Counted from the first letter of the stretch, positions 26,022 through 34,558 are shown. The stretch is DNA of 64,000 bases from JASHUC01 sp963849095 (GCA_963849095.1 CAWKGA010000009.1:62001-126000); one strand, 5' to 3'. A program made the numbers and translations. The notes: generated by a model not told the origin, from the sequence alone.

Positions 26022-29000
26022 CTAGAAACGCCCGTAGTACCCGTCGCGCATGGCGTCGAACAGGTTCGCGGCCGTGTGGGTCTCGCCGTCGTACTCGATC
26101 TCCTCGTCCCCGCGCGCCTCGACCACCGTGCCGTCCTCGAGCGTGAACTTGTAGACCGTGTTCTTCAGGTCCTGCTCCTTCACGAGCACGCCCTGGAAGG
26201 CGGCGGGATTGAAGCGGAACGTCGTGCAGCCCTTCAGGCCCTGCTCGTGGGCGTACCGATAGATGTCCTTGAACTTCTCGTACGGAAAGTCCGTCGGGAC
26301 GTTCGCGGTCTTGGAGATCGAGGAATCGACCCACTTCTGCGCCGCGGCCTGGATGTCCACGTGCTGCTCGGGCGTCACGTCGTCCGAGGCGATGAAGTAG
26401 TCCGGGAGCTTCTCCGCGTCCTGTGTCGCGCCCGGCTTGGCCTTCGCGTTGACGAGCTCCCGGTACGCCAGCAGCTCGAACGAGTAAACGTCAACCTTCT
26501 CCTTCGACTTCTTCCCTTCGCGGATGACATTGCGGAAGTAGTGATGCGCGAACGAGGGCTCGATGCCGTTCGAGGCATTGTTCGCGAGCGACAGCGAGAT
26601 GGTGCCCGTCGGCGCGATGGAGGTGTGGTGCGTGAAGCGCGCTCCCACTTCCGCGAGATCCTGCGCGAGCTGCGGCGCGACGGCCGCGACCCGCTGCATG
26701 TAGCGGCTGTAGCGCGCATGCAGCAGCCGGCCCGGAATCTTTGCGCCGGGCTTCCAGCCGTCCTGCGCCATCTCCGGCCTCTTGCGCAGCATCTCCGGCG
26801 TGACGGTGAACTCCTCACTCATGATGGGCGCAGGTCCCTTCTCGCGCGCGAGCTCGAGCGCGGCTTCCCAGCCCGCGACGGCCATATCGCGCGAGACGTC
26901 CTCGGCGAACTTCACCGACTCCGGCGAGCCGTATTTCATGCCGAGAAGAGTGAGGGTGCTCCCGAGACCGAGGAACCCCATGCCGTGCCTGCGCTTGCGC
27001 AGAATCTCCTCGCGCTGTCTCGCGAGCGGCAGGCCGTTCACCTCGACGACGTTGTCGAGCATGCGCGTGAACACGCGCACGACCTCGCGGTACTCCGTCC
27101 AATCGAACTCCGCGAACTCCGTGAAGGGATGGCGCACGAAGCGCGTGAGATTGACGGAGCCGAGCAAGCAAGAGCCGTAAGGCGGAAGCGGTTGTTCGCC
27201 GCATTGCCCCACCACCAGACCATTGAAGACGACAGTATTCCCATCCTCCTGAGTCGTATCAAACACCGGCTCCTTGCCGATGGGGACGATCGCGGCGATC
27301 CGACTTGTGAAGCGCTGAGTTTTCTTCAGTGCCTTGCCCTGAATCCACTCGTGGTACTTGGCGCTCTTTGCATCCGTCAAGAAACCGATCTCCGATATGA
27401 ATCGCTCGCGCGATTCGCCGTCGATGATCAGCTCGTAATCTGCCTTGCACGGATATTCTCTCTTGCCGCCTTTGCCATCCGGAAGGAGTCGGCTGCCCGC
27501 GTCCCGGCGTTTCTTGATGCTCGAGAAGACGCCAAAATTAGCGAGCAGCACCTGCACGTCCTTGAGCAGCGCTGGAACGCTGGAGGCTAGCCGCACCGAG
27601 CAACTGGTTCCGTTACGTCCAGATGCATTTACCGTACCGTCGGATTGAAACAGTCCGCGCAGATAACCCTTGACGCAAGCCTCGTTGCCGCGCCAGACGA
27701 TCTCCGGCACCTGTGTTTTGCACGTCGCGGTGCACCCATAGAATTCGGCCAGAACACGGGTGAGAATGACGGAGCGGATGACCACGAGGCTGCGGTCAGG
27801 CACCGCGATTGCGCTTACGCGATAGTGTCTTTGTGTCGCGGCCCAGCCCGCAATGAGCGAATTGACGTAGCCGACGATCGTTTCGGAGCAATCGCGGTCT
27901 GCTCCCCAGAGATTCACGACGGCGGCCTGCTGTCCTTTGCCGTGGTTCGTGAAGTGTCCATCGCCGGTCAACAAGCCGAGCACCACGCCGAGCTCCGCGC
28001 TGCCGCAGCCACCGAACTGGCCCTTGCCGGACTGGATCAGCAGCTCATCACCGGGCTTCAAGTCCTTGAGCTTGATCTTTCCGCGAGTCGTGTAGAAGTC
28101 GTGCCACTCCGTCGCCTTGATCTCGTATCCCGCTTCGGTCACGACCCGGTAAACGTCCGCCGATGGAGCGGTCATGAACACGGGCACGGCCGGGCGGACG
28201 GTCACTCCGTGCTCCGATTCGCCGAGTGCTCTCCGATCTACGGTCGCCTGAATGTCCAAGCGAGCGTCATACAGGTCACCCACGCGCACCATGCCGAACT
28301 GGGTGGCCAGGCGCGTGTCGGCGGTCACGCACGGGTTGGTCGCGCGGATACTTTCGCACCACCAATTGTTGTTCATCTCGTTGACACGGTCGATGAGAAT
28401 GAACCCCGGCTCGGCGAAGTCGTAGGTGGATGTCATGATGACATCCCACATGCGGCGCGCGGGCAGAGTCTTGTAGATCTTGCAGGCGACGAGACCCTCC
28501 TCGTTGACGACGTAGCCGTCATGGATGGGCCACTCGCGCCAGATGAACTTCGCGCTGTCCGTGAGATCCGGGCGGTCGGACTCGTACTCCTTCAGGCCGA
28601 TCGGGAAGGCGAGCTTCCACTCCTTGTCTTCGCGCACCGCCTGCATGAACTCGTCCGTGATGAGGAGTGACAAGTTGAACTGGCGGAGACGGCCGCTCTC
28701 GCGCTTGGCGCGGATGAACTCCATGGCATCCGGATGCCCCACGTCGAACGTGCCCATCTGCGCTCCGCGGCGTCCGCCGGCGGAGGAGACGGTGAAGCAC
28801 ATCTTGTCGAAGATATCCATGAACGACAGCGGGCCTGAGGTGTAGGCGCCCGCCCCCGATACGTACGCGCCCCTCGGCCGCAGCGTCGAGTATTCATAGC
28901 CGATGCCTGAGCCCCCTTTCAACGTGAGTCCCGCCTCGTGGACTTTCTTCAAAATGTCGTCCATCGAGTCGTGAATGGTCCCGGACACCGTGCAGTTGAT

Positions 29001-29297
29001 CGTCGAGGTCGCCGGCTTGTGCTCGAGCGCCCCGGCATTAGAGATGATGCGGCCTGCGGGAATGGCGCCGCGGCGCAGCGCCCAGAGGAATCGCTCGTAC
29101 CAGTGATGGCGCGTGTCTTCGCGCTCGACGTCCGCGAGCGCGCGCGCGACGCGCTTGTAGGTGTCGTCCATCGTCTTGTCGATGGGCGCTCCATCCTTCG
29201 CAGCGAGCCGGTACTTCTTGTCCCAGATATCGAGCGACGCCTCCTGGAACGGGACGGCATCTATCTCCCTGGGATTCAACTTGACGACGGTGTTCAT
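26022..29297 (-). CDS. nrdJa: NrdJa, catalytic subunit of adenosylcobalamin-dependent ribonucleotide reductase, intein-containing precursor
   Basis: The 1091-residue precursor consists of a class II ribonucleotide reductase (residues 1-322 and 699-1091, 715 residues after splicing) interrupted by a 376-residue intein. The host protein reduces ribonucleotides using adenosylcobalamin in place of a diiron subunit, so it works with or without oxygen. Visible host motifs are CTVSGTIHDSMDDILKKV, KGGSGIGYEYSTLRP, the active-site strand ATNP|CGEQPLPPYGSCLLG split exactly by the intein, and APTGTISLSLANNASNGIEP. The active-site Cys of CGEQ becomes the +1 residue of the intein. Without splicing the active site would be destroyed. 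Start ATG at 29297; promoter and palindromic operator lie at 29458-29513; nrdJb follows. Confidence 0.95.
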   Translation of the reverse strand: MNTVVKLNPREIDAVPFQEASLDIWDKKYRLAAKDGAPIDKTMDDTYKRVARALADVEREDTRHHWYERFLWALRRGAIPAGRIISNAGALEHKPATSTINCTVSGTIHDSMDDILKKVHEAGLTLKGGSGIGYEYSTLRPRGAYVSGAGAYTSGPLSFMDIFDKMCFTVSSAGGRRGAQMGTFDVGHPDAMEFIRAKRESGRLRQFNLSLLITDEFMQAVREDKEWKLAFPIGLKEYESDRPDLTDSAKFIWREWPIHDGYVVNEEGLVACKIYKTLPARRMWDVIMTSTYDFAEPGFILIDRVNEMNNNWWCESIRATNPCVTADTRLATQFGMVRVGDLYDARLDIQATVDRRALGESEHGVTVRPAVPVFMTAPSADVYRVVTEAGYEIKATEWHDFYTTRGKIKLKDLKPGDELLIQSGKGQFGGCGSAELGVVLGLLTGDGHFTNHGKGQQAAVVNLWGADRDCSETIVGYVNSLIAGWAATQRHYRVSAIAVPDRSLVVIRSVILTRVLAEFYGCTATCKTQVPEIVWRGNEACVKGYLRGLFQSDGTVNASGRNGTSCSVRLASSVPALLKDVQVLLANFGVFSSIKKRRDAGSRLLPDGKGGKREYPCKADYELIIDGESRERFISEIGFLTDAKSAKYHEWIQGKALKKTQRFTSRIAAIVPIGKEPVFDTTQEDGNTVVFNGLVVGQCGEQPLPPYGSCLLGSVNLTRFVRHPFTEFAEFDWTEYREVVRVFTRMLDNVVEVNGLPLARQREEILRKRRHGMGFLGLGSTLTLLGMKYGSPESVKFAEDVSRDMAVAGWEAALELAREKGPAPIMSEEFTVTPEMLRKRPEMAQDGWKPGAKIPGRLLHARYSRYMQRVAAVAPQLAQDLAEVGARFTHHTSIAPTGTISLSLANNASNGIEPSFAHHYFRNVIREGKKSKEKVDVYSFELLAYRELVNAKAKPGATQDAEKLPDYFIASDDVTPEQHVDIQAAAQKWVDSSISKTANVPTDFPYEKFKDIYRYAHEQGLKGCTTFRFNPAAFQGVLVKEQDLKNTVYKFTLEDGTVVEARGDEEIEYDGETHTAANLFDAMRDGYYGRF
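27204..28331 (-). mobile_element. Intein with LAGLIDADG homing endonuclease inside nrdJa
   Basis: The 376-residue intein begins with Cys1 in CVTADTRLATQFGM (block A) and has the block B TxxH as TEWH. Two LAGLIDADG-type motifs mark the endonuclease: LGLLTGDGHF and YLRGLFQSDGTV, each keeping the acidic residue. Block F is PVFDTTQEDGN and block G is VVFNGLVVGQ followed by the host Cys. The last two residues are Gly-Gln where most inteins have His-Asn. Gln-terminated inteins are documented in ribonucleotide reductases. The insertion point is ATNP|CGEQ, the conserved catalytic strand. Codon choice looks less GC-biased than in the flanking exteins, which fits recent acquisition; this was judged by eye only. 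Confidence 0.95.
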
Positions 29298-29457
29298 GAA
29301 TCCGAGACGCTCCGAGTTTGCAAACCGTCTGACGGATCACGGGGAAACGGGACGGTCCCATCGAGCAACCTCGACGAGCCGACCTGTCTCACGGCCGTTT
29401 GGACGGCCGCCTCCCCCCGAAACCTCCCCCGAGCTCGAGACCCCGATCGCATTGCGC

Positions 29458-29475
29458 GACACAAGATCTTGTGTC
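29458..29475. promoter_or_regulatory. 18-bp perfect palindrome, NrdR-box-like operator of nrdJa
   Basis: GACACAAGATCTTGTGTC is a perfect palindrome starting about 10 nt downstream of the -10 element at 29485-29490, so it would cover roughly +3 to +20 of the transcript. Its core ACACAAGATCTTGTGT matches the published NrdR box (acaCwAtATaTwGtgt) at 14 of 16 positions, differing symmetrically at two. NrdR is the ATP/dATP-sensing repressor of ribonucleotide reductase genes. A second box at the usual 31-32 bp spacing was not found. Confidence 0.6.
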
Positions 29476-29484
29476 AGGAGAAAG

Positions 29485-29513
29485 AGCCTAATGACGCGCA
29501 ATAAAGTCGTCAA
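29485..29513 (-). promoter_or_regulatory. Sigma70-like promoter of the nrdJa-nrdJb operon
   Basis: On the minus strand TTGACG (29513-29508) and TAGGCT (29490-29485) are 17 nt apart. The leader to the nrdJa ATG would be about 180 nt. It includes a CGGCCGT/ACGGCCG hairpin near 29395-29412. I looked for a cobalamin riboswitch in this leader and did not find its B12-box. Confidence 0.5.
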
Positions 29514-29838
29514 GATTCGCGAGCCGCCAATGACATGCATTTTTTATGTTTGTTTACAATGACTTGCAGAGTTTCTGGCCGCGTGGATCACGAAACAAGT
29601 CGTCCAAGGCTTCGACTGAACGGCCGAGCTGGACCTCAAGATCTTGTGGCATCGATCCACAGGCGATGCTCAGCCGCTGCACAGCTTTTGCACACCCTGT
29701 CAACAGAATCGGGGTGCCCAGAGCCCCGAAAAGCGGTCCAGGCTCTGCTCCGGCACCGGTGCCGCTCGCTGGGACCCGGCGGCCGCTCGATGCGGCACAT
29801 GAGCGCATTACAATGGTGTCCCTCGATCGGGAGTGTCC
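29514..29838. other. Intergenic region between divergent nrdJa and degQ
   Basis: This stretch holds an AT-rich patch (29530-29562) with a TACAAT at 29555-29560, a second CAAGATCTTGTG copy at 29637-29648, and a TACAAT at about 29808-29813 that can serve as the -10 of the protease gene, 24-30 nt before its ATG. No gene is visible; a long plus-strand frame through it is in the wrong phase for the protease. Confidence 0.5.
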
Positions 29839-31206
29839 ATGAACCGGATCGCCCTGCTCTTCGCTGTGCTGGCGGCGCTCTGTGCGACGAGCCTGCCCGC
29901 GGCCACGACGCTGCCGGCGATGGTCGGCGACACCCCCGTCCCGTCGCTCGCCCCGATGGTCAAGCGCATCTCGCCCGCCATCGTGAACGTGGCGACCCGC
30001 GGCACCATCACGGAGCGCAGCCCCCAGAGCCCCTTGCTCGACGACCCGCTGTTCCGCCGCTTCTTCGATGTGCCGCCCGGCTCCGATTCGCGCGAGCGGC
30101 CCTTCCAGAGCGCCGGCTCCGGCGTGATCTTCGATGCGAGGCACGGCTACATCCTCACCAATGCGCATGTCGTGGAGAACGCGAGCGAGATCACCGTCAC
30201 GCTCGCGGATGGGCGCGATCTCAAGGCGACCGTCGTCGGCAGCGACGAGCCCTCCGACATCGCGGTGCTGAAAGTGAAGCCCGACAGCCTCACGCAGATC
30301 GCGCTCGGGGACTCCTCCAAACTGCAGGTCGGCGACTTCGTGGTCGCGATCGGCAACCCGTTCGGCCTGCACAACACGGTCACCGCCGGCATCGTGAGCG
30401 GGCTCGGCCGCTCCAACATCGGCTCGGACGGCTACGAGGACTTCATCCAGACGGACGCCTCGATCAATCCCGGGAATTCGGGCGGCGCGCTGGTCAATCT
30501 CCGGGGCGAGCTGATCGGAATCAACACAGCGATCCTGTCCCGCTCGGGCGGCAACGTCGGCATCGGCTTCGCGATCCCGGTGAACATGGCGCGCAGCATC
30601 ATGGCCCAGCTGGTCCGGTACGGTGAGATCAAGCGCGGCATGCTCGGCATCAGTACCTACGAGGTGAGCCCGGACATCGCGCAGGTCTACGGGCTCGCGA
30701 ACGCGCACGGCGCGCTCGTCACGCAGGTCGTCGCGGGCTCCGCGGCAGACCGCGGGGGCGTCAAGATCGGCGACATCATCACCTCCATCAACGGCACGGC
30801 CGTCAATACGCCGACGGATCTGCGCAACGCGGTCGGGCTGCTGAGGGTGGGCAACACGGTGGAGCTCGATCTGCTGCGAGATGGCAAGCCGGAGCGCGTG
30901 ACGGCGGTCATCGCCGAGGCGCCCGCCGCCCCGACGAGCGCCTCGCTCAGGCCGGCCGACATCAACAAGGGGCTCGAGGGCGCAAGCCTCATCGATGCGC
31001 CCGGCATGGGCGGCGCACTCGTCCGCGGCGTCGAGCCAGGCAGCCCCGCCGCGCAGGCCGGATTGCGGAGCAACGATCTGATCGTCGGGGTGAACCAGGC
31101 GAACGTCGGCAGTGTGCAGCAGCTGTGGGATCGGGCGCAGGGCGTCTCTACCCTGGTGCTCGAGATCCGGCGCGGCAGCGCGATCGTGCTGGTCCCCGTG
31201 CGGTGA
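29839..31206 (+). CDS. degQ: DegQ/HtrA-type periplasmic serine protease
   Basis: The 455-residue product has a signal peptide (MNRIALLFAVLAALCATSLPA), a trypsin-like protease domain with catalytic His in LTNAHVV, Asp in PSDIAVLKV and Ser in INPGNSGGALVN, and two PDZ domains (about residues 255-345 and 365-455). HtrA proteases degrade or refold misfolded envelope proteins. The length and short Q-linker fit DegQ better than DegP. GGGAG lies 5 nt before the ATG at 29839; a GTG at 29833 is also in frame. It is divergent from nrdJa. In many relatives this gene is monocistronic and stress-induced; no sigmaE-type promoter was identified by eye. Confidence 0.93.
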   Translation: MNRIALLFAVLAALCATSLPAATTLPAMVGDTPVPSLAPMVKRISPAIVNVATRGTITERSPQSPLLDDPLFRRFFDVPPGSDSRERPFQSAGSGVIFDARHGYILTNAHVVENASEITVTLADGRDLKATVVGSDEPSDIAVLKVKPDSLTQIALGDSSKLQVGDFVVAIGNPFGLHNTVTAGIVSGLGRSNIGSDGYEDFIQTDASINPGNSGGALVNLRGELIGINTAILSRSGGNVGIGFAIPVNMARSIMAQLVRYGEIKRGMLGISTYEVSPDIAQVYGLANAHGALVTQVVAGSAADRGGVKIGDIITSINGTAVNTPTDLRNAVGLLRVGNTVELDLLRDGKPERVTAVIAEAPAAPTSASLRPADINKGLEGASLIDAPGMGGALVRGVEPGSPAAQAGLRSNDLIVGVNQANVGSVQQLWDRAQGVSTLVLEIRRGSAIVLVPVR

Positions 31207-31231
31207 CTGAAGCGGAGCCCCCACGACAGCC

Positions 31232-32197
31232 GTGCAATTCTCGACCCCGCGACTGAAGATCTGCGTGCTCGGTGGAACGGGCTTCGTGGGCAGCGAGCTC
31301 GTCTCGCAGCTCGCCGCGGCCGGGCACTGGGTCAGAGTGCCCACTCGGGTGCTCTCCCGCGGCCAGCATTTGAGCGTCCTGCCGACCGTGGAGCTCGCGG
31401 CCGTCAACATCCATGAGCCTCGCGTGCTCGGCGAGCTGCTCGCCGGCATGGACGTGGCGATCAATCTTGTCGGCATCCTCAATGAGGGGGCCGGCGCACG
31501 CTTCCGGGACGTTCACGTCGGGCTCGCCGCGAAGCTCATCGAGGAGGCGCGGATCGCGCGGGTGCCGCGCCTGCTGCACATGAGCTCGCTCGGCGCCGAC
31601 GCGAAGCGCGCGCCGAGCCGGTACCTGCGTACCAAGGGCGAGGCCGAGGCCCGAGTGCGCAGCGCCGGGCATTCGCTCGATTTCACGATCTTCCGGCCGT
31701 CGGTGATCTTCGGTCCGGGCGACTCGCTCACGAATCGCTTCCTGAAACTGCTGCGGCTCGCGGCCGGCGTGCTCCCGCTCGCGCGGGCGCACGCGCGCTT
31801 CGCTCCGGTCTATGTGGACGACGTCGCCGCGGCTTTCGTGCAGGCATTGAGCGACCGCGCCACCTTCGGACAAACCTACGAGCTCTGCGGACCGGACATC
31901 CTCACCCTCGAGCAGATCGTGCGGGCCGCGGCGGCGGCTGCCGGCGCGAGGTGCCGGGTCCTTGCCGTGCCGAACCTCATCGGACGCCTGCAAGCTCTCG
32001 TGCTCGGGCTCGTGCCCGGCAAGCCGTTCTCTCTCGACAACTTCAGATCGCTCACGGTCGACAGCGTGTGCCGCGAGAGCGGCTTTGCCCGGCTCGGCAT
32101 CGAGCCGCAGCGCATGGCCGCCATCCTGCCGACCTACCTCGGCGACCTGTCCTTTCCCGCGCGCCTGAGCCGCCTGCGCGCGGGCGCGGAGCGCTGA
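31232..32197 (+). CDS. NDUFA9-type NAD(P)H-binding epimerase/dehydratase-like protein
   Basis: The 321-residue product is an atypical short-chain dehydrogenase with the nucleotide-binding start ICVLGGTGFVGSELVSQLA, then INLVGILNEGAGARF, LLHMSSLGADAKRAPSRY and KGEAEARVR, and the FRPSVIFGPGDSLTNRF block characteristic of the NDUFA9/complex I accessory family. Tyr in SRYLRTKGEAE takes the place of the YxxxK motif. Proteobacterial members are soluble and of uncertain function, possibly linked to quinone or lipid metabolism. The start is GTG at 31232, 26 nt after degQ, so the two may be one transcript. It runs convergent with the aminopeptidase gene. Confidence 0.85.
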   Translation: MQFSTPRLKICVLGGTGFVGSELVSQLAAAGHWVRVPTRVLSRGQHLSVLPTVELAAVNIHEPRVLGELLAGMDVAINLVGILNEGAGARFRDVHVGLAAKLIEEARIARVPRLLHMSSLGADAKRAPSRYLRTKGEAEARVRSAGHSLDFTIFRPSVIFGPGDSLTNRFLKLLRLAAGVLPLARAHARFAPVYVDDVAAAFVQALSDRATFGQTYELCGPDILTLEQIVRAAAAAAGARCRVLAVPNLIGRLQALVLGLVPGKPFSLDNFRSLTVDSVCRESGFARLGIEPQRMAAILPTYLGDLSFPARLSRLRAGAER

Positions 32198-32224
32198 AGC
32201 GCCGACGCCGAGGCGCCGCTCCTT

Positions 32225-33310
32225 CTACGATGCGGCGTCATCGCGGTCTTGCGCATGAGGCCCACACACCGCCGCGTCGCGCTCGGCCTGCGGCTCGCGC
32301 GCCAGGTCGCGAACGTCCGAATAGAACCGTCGCAGATTCCCGTTGTCGCTCTGGAGCAGCCGCTGAAACCCCGGCATGCAGTCGTAGTAGGTCGCGACGG
32401 AGGTGAGGTCGGCGTTGTTGAGTCCATCCTCGAGCCAGTCCTCGTACGGCGACTCACCCTTCGCCTGACGCTGCAGCTGCCTCATCTGCGAGGCGAGCGC
32501 TGCAAAGGTCGACCGCTTGCGCTCGCGCATCACCGGCACCGGCAAGCCGGAAGCATAAAGCTTCTCGAGCTCGGCCCGCGTGCGCCGGAACAGCTGAACG
32601 TACTCGAGCTCGAGCGCGTTCTCCTGCTCGTAGCGCTTGAGGTCGGCGATCCGGCCTTGGTAGAGCAGCCAGCGCCTGACCCCTTCCCGCTCCACCGTCG
32701 TCGCGAACGCCTCGTTGAAGGATGAGTCGCCGGGGACGTACAGGAGCTGGTGGGTGAGTTCGTGGAAGATGATCGAGGCGAGCTCGACATTGCCGTAGGG
32801 GAGCATCGTGCTCATCACCGGATCGGCGAACCGGCCCAGCGTCGAGTAAGCCGGAACACCGTCCACGACTACGTCAAACCCTTGAGTTTTGAGATCAGAG
32901 GCGAACTTGCGGGCCTTCTTCTCGCTGAAGTACCCCCGGTACGCGACGCAGCCCACGATCGGGAAACACCACAGCTTCGGCTCCACGGAGAACTCGGGCG
33001 CCGCGACCACGTTCCAAACGACGTACGGGCGGCCGATATTGGAGTAGGTGCGGTAGCTGCGGTTGTTCGGCAGACCGAGCACCTCGGTTGCGAAGTTGCG
33101 AGCCTCCTGCACTTGCTCGAGCGTCGCGCGCAGCGGCGGCGGAGTCCGCGGGCTGCGGATGACCTTCGCGATCGGCTGGCGCCTGTCGAGCACCTGCGCT
33201 TCGCCGTGGGCCGCCTGCAGGAGATACATCGTGCCGCACCCCGGTAGCAGGGCGAGGGCGACGCTCGCGAGCAGGATCCGGATCTGGGCTGGCCGAGTCT
33301 CGGTTAACAT
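32225..33310 (-). CDS. Predicted aminopeptidase lipoprotein (Aminopep/DUF2265-like family)
   Basis: The 361-residue product has a lipoprotein signal with LALLPGCGTMY giving Cys26-type acylation, then FATEVLGLPNNRSYRTYSN, VWNVVAAPEFSVEP, PIVGCVAYRGYF and a zinc site IIFHELTHQLLYVPGD (HExxH) followed by FNEAFATTVE with the third ligand Glu. This is the pattern of the predicted aminopeptidase family COG4324. It should be anchored in the membrane and act in the periplasm. The ATG at 33310 lies only 6 nt from the ATG of the divergent cca gene. A TACACT element at 33327-33322, inside cca, is the best -10 candidate and would give a near-leaderless transcript. Confidence 0.85.
   Translation of the reverse strand: MLTETRPAQIRILLASVALALLPGCGTMYLLQAAHGEAQVLDRRQPIAKVIRSPRTPPPLRATLEQVQEARNFATEVLGLPNNRSYRTYSNIGRPYVVWNVVAAPEFSVEPKLWCFPIVGCVAYRGYFSEKKARKFASDLKTQGFDVVVDGVPAYSTLGRFADPVMSTMLPYGNVELASIIFHELTHQLLYVPGDSSFNEAFATTVEREGVRRWLLYQGRIADLKRYEQENALELEYVQLFRRTRAELEKLYASGLPVPVMRERKRSTFAALASQMRQLQRQAKGESPYEDWLEDGLNNADLTSVATYYDCMPGFQRLLQSDNGNLRRFYSDVRDLAREPQAERDAAVCGPHAQDRDDAAS
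33305..33310 (+). promoter_or_regulatory. -10-like element TAACAT for cca
   Basis: TAACAT ends 6 nt before the cca ATG and overlaps the first codon of the divergent aminopeptidase gene. No Shine-Dalgarno precedes cca and no strong -35 is seen. Confidence 0.3.
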
Positions 33311-33316
33311 GCAGAC

Positions 33317-34558
33317 ATGCAAGTGTACTTGGTGGGCGGCGCTTTGCGTGACCGGCTGCTCGGCCGGCCGGTGCACGAGCGCGACTGGGTGGTGGTCGGT
33401 GCGGAGCCGGCCGAGCTCACCGCGCGCGGCTTCACGCCCGTGGGCCGGGAATTTCCGGTGTTCCTGCATCCGCAGACGCGCGAGGAGTACGCGCTCGCGC
33501 GCCTCGAGCGCAAGGTGGCGCCCGGCTATCGCGGCTTCGTCACTCAGTTCTCGCCGGATGTCACGCTCGAGGAGGACTTGAGGCGCCGCGACCTCACCAT
33601 CAACGCCATGGCGGAGAGCGAGTCCGGCGAGATCATCGACCCCTACGGCGGCCGGCGCGACCTCGAAGCGCGCATGCTCCGGCACGTCTCGGACGCGTTC
33701 GTCGAGGACCCCGTTCGGATCCTCCGCGTCGCGCGTTTCGCCGCGCGCTTCGCCCCTCTCGGCTTCACGGTGGCGGCGGAGACAGCGGTGCTCATGGCTC
33801 GGATGGTGGAGTCGGGCGAGGTCAACGCGCTCGTCGCGGAGCGAGTGTGGCAGGAAACCGAGCGGGCCCTCGCGGAGCCGCGGCCGGAGGTGTTCTTCGA
33901 GGTGCTGAGAGGCTGCGGTGCGCTCGCGTGCATCTTCCCCGAGATCGATGCCCTCTTCGGCGTGCCTCAACCTGCCGAGTGGCATCCGGAGATCGATACC
34001 GGCGTGCACGTCTTGCTCGCGCTGCGTTACGCAGCGCAGAGCGGCGCTTCGACTGCGGTGCGTTTCGCCACTCTGGTGCACGACCTCGGCAAGGCGCTGA
34101 CGCCGCGCGAGCGCTGGCCGAGCCACCACGGGCACGAGGAGGCCGGCGTCCCGCTCGTCGAACGGCTGTCCTCACGGCTCAAGGCGCCGAACGAGCACCG
34201 GGAGCTCGCGGTGCTCGCGGCCCGCCATCACACGAGCGTCCATCGAGCGCTCGAGCTGAAGCCCGCGACCGTGCTCAAGCTGCTGGAGGCGGCCGACGCC
34301 TTCCGCCGACCGGGGCGCTTCTCAGAGCTGCTCCTTGCCTGCGAGGCTGACGCGCGCGGCCGCGCTGGGCTCGAGGACCGCCCCTACCCGCAGGCCGAGT
34401 ACCTGCGGCGCGCCCGCGAGGAGGCCGCGCAAGTGACGCTCTCGGATGAGGACCGTGATGGCCTGACGGGACCCGCCGTCGGCGCGAGAATCCGCGAGAT
34501 GCGCGCCGCCGCGCTCGTGGAGTTGAAGCTGCGCTACAGGGATGTGCGCAGGTCCTGA
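33317..34558 (+). CDS. cca: Multifunctional CCA tRNA nucleotidyltransferase with HD domain
   Basis: The 413-residue product matches E. coli Cca (412 residues). It adds or repairs the 3' CCA of tRNAs. The head has VYLVGGALRDRLLGRPVHERDWVVVG with the nucleotidyltransferase acidic pair, EEDLRRRDLTINAMA, and DPYGGRRDLEARMLRHV, followed by the RILRVARFAARF template region. The C-terminal HD domain, with TLVHDLGKALTP and SHHGHEEAGV, gives phosphatase/phosphodiesterase activity in this subclass. The gene starts 6 nt from the divergent aminopeptidase start. Its 3' end overlaps the MidA-type gene by 25 nt, tail to tail. Confidence 0.95.
   Translation: MQVYLVGGALRDRLLGRPVHERDWVVVGAEPAELTARGFTPVGREFPVFLHPQTREEYALARLERKVAPGYRGFVTQFSPDVTLEEDLRRRDLTINAMAESESGEIIDPYGGRRDLEARMLRHVSDAFVEDPVRILRVARFAARFAPLGFTVAAETAVLMARMVESGEVNALVAERVWQETERALAEPRPEVFFEVLRGCGALACIFPEIDALFGVPQPAEWHPEIDTGVHVLLALRYAAQSGASTAVRFATLVHDLGKALTPRERWPSHHGHEEAGVPLVERLSSRLKAPNEHRELAVLAARHHTSVHRALELKPATVLKLLEAADAFRRPGRFSELLLACEADARGRAGLEDRPYPQAEYLRRAREEAAQVTLSDEDRDGLTGPAVGARIREMRAAALVELKLRYRDVRRS

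Noticed and set aside
25407..27590. A 727-codon plus-strand open frame opposite nrdJb and nrdJa
   Set aside because: It mirrors the ribonucleotide reductase codons, including part of the intein, and reads as a Leu/Arg/Asp/Val-rich shadow with no signal, domain or ribosome binding site.
29298..29480. Cobalamin riboswitch in the nrdJa leader
   Set aside because: Plausible because the enzyme uses adenosylcobalamin, but the conserved B12 box and core helices are not found; only a simple CGGCCGT hairpin is seen.
29535..30626. A 363-codon plus-strand frame through the nrd-degQ gap into degQ
   Set aside because: It is out of phase with degQ, which has a complete protease sequence; the translation is an Arg/His-rich shadow.
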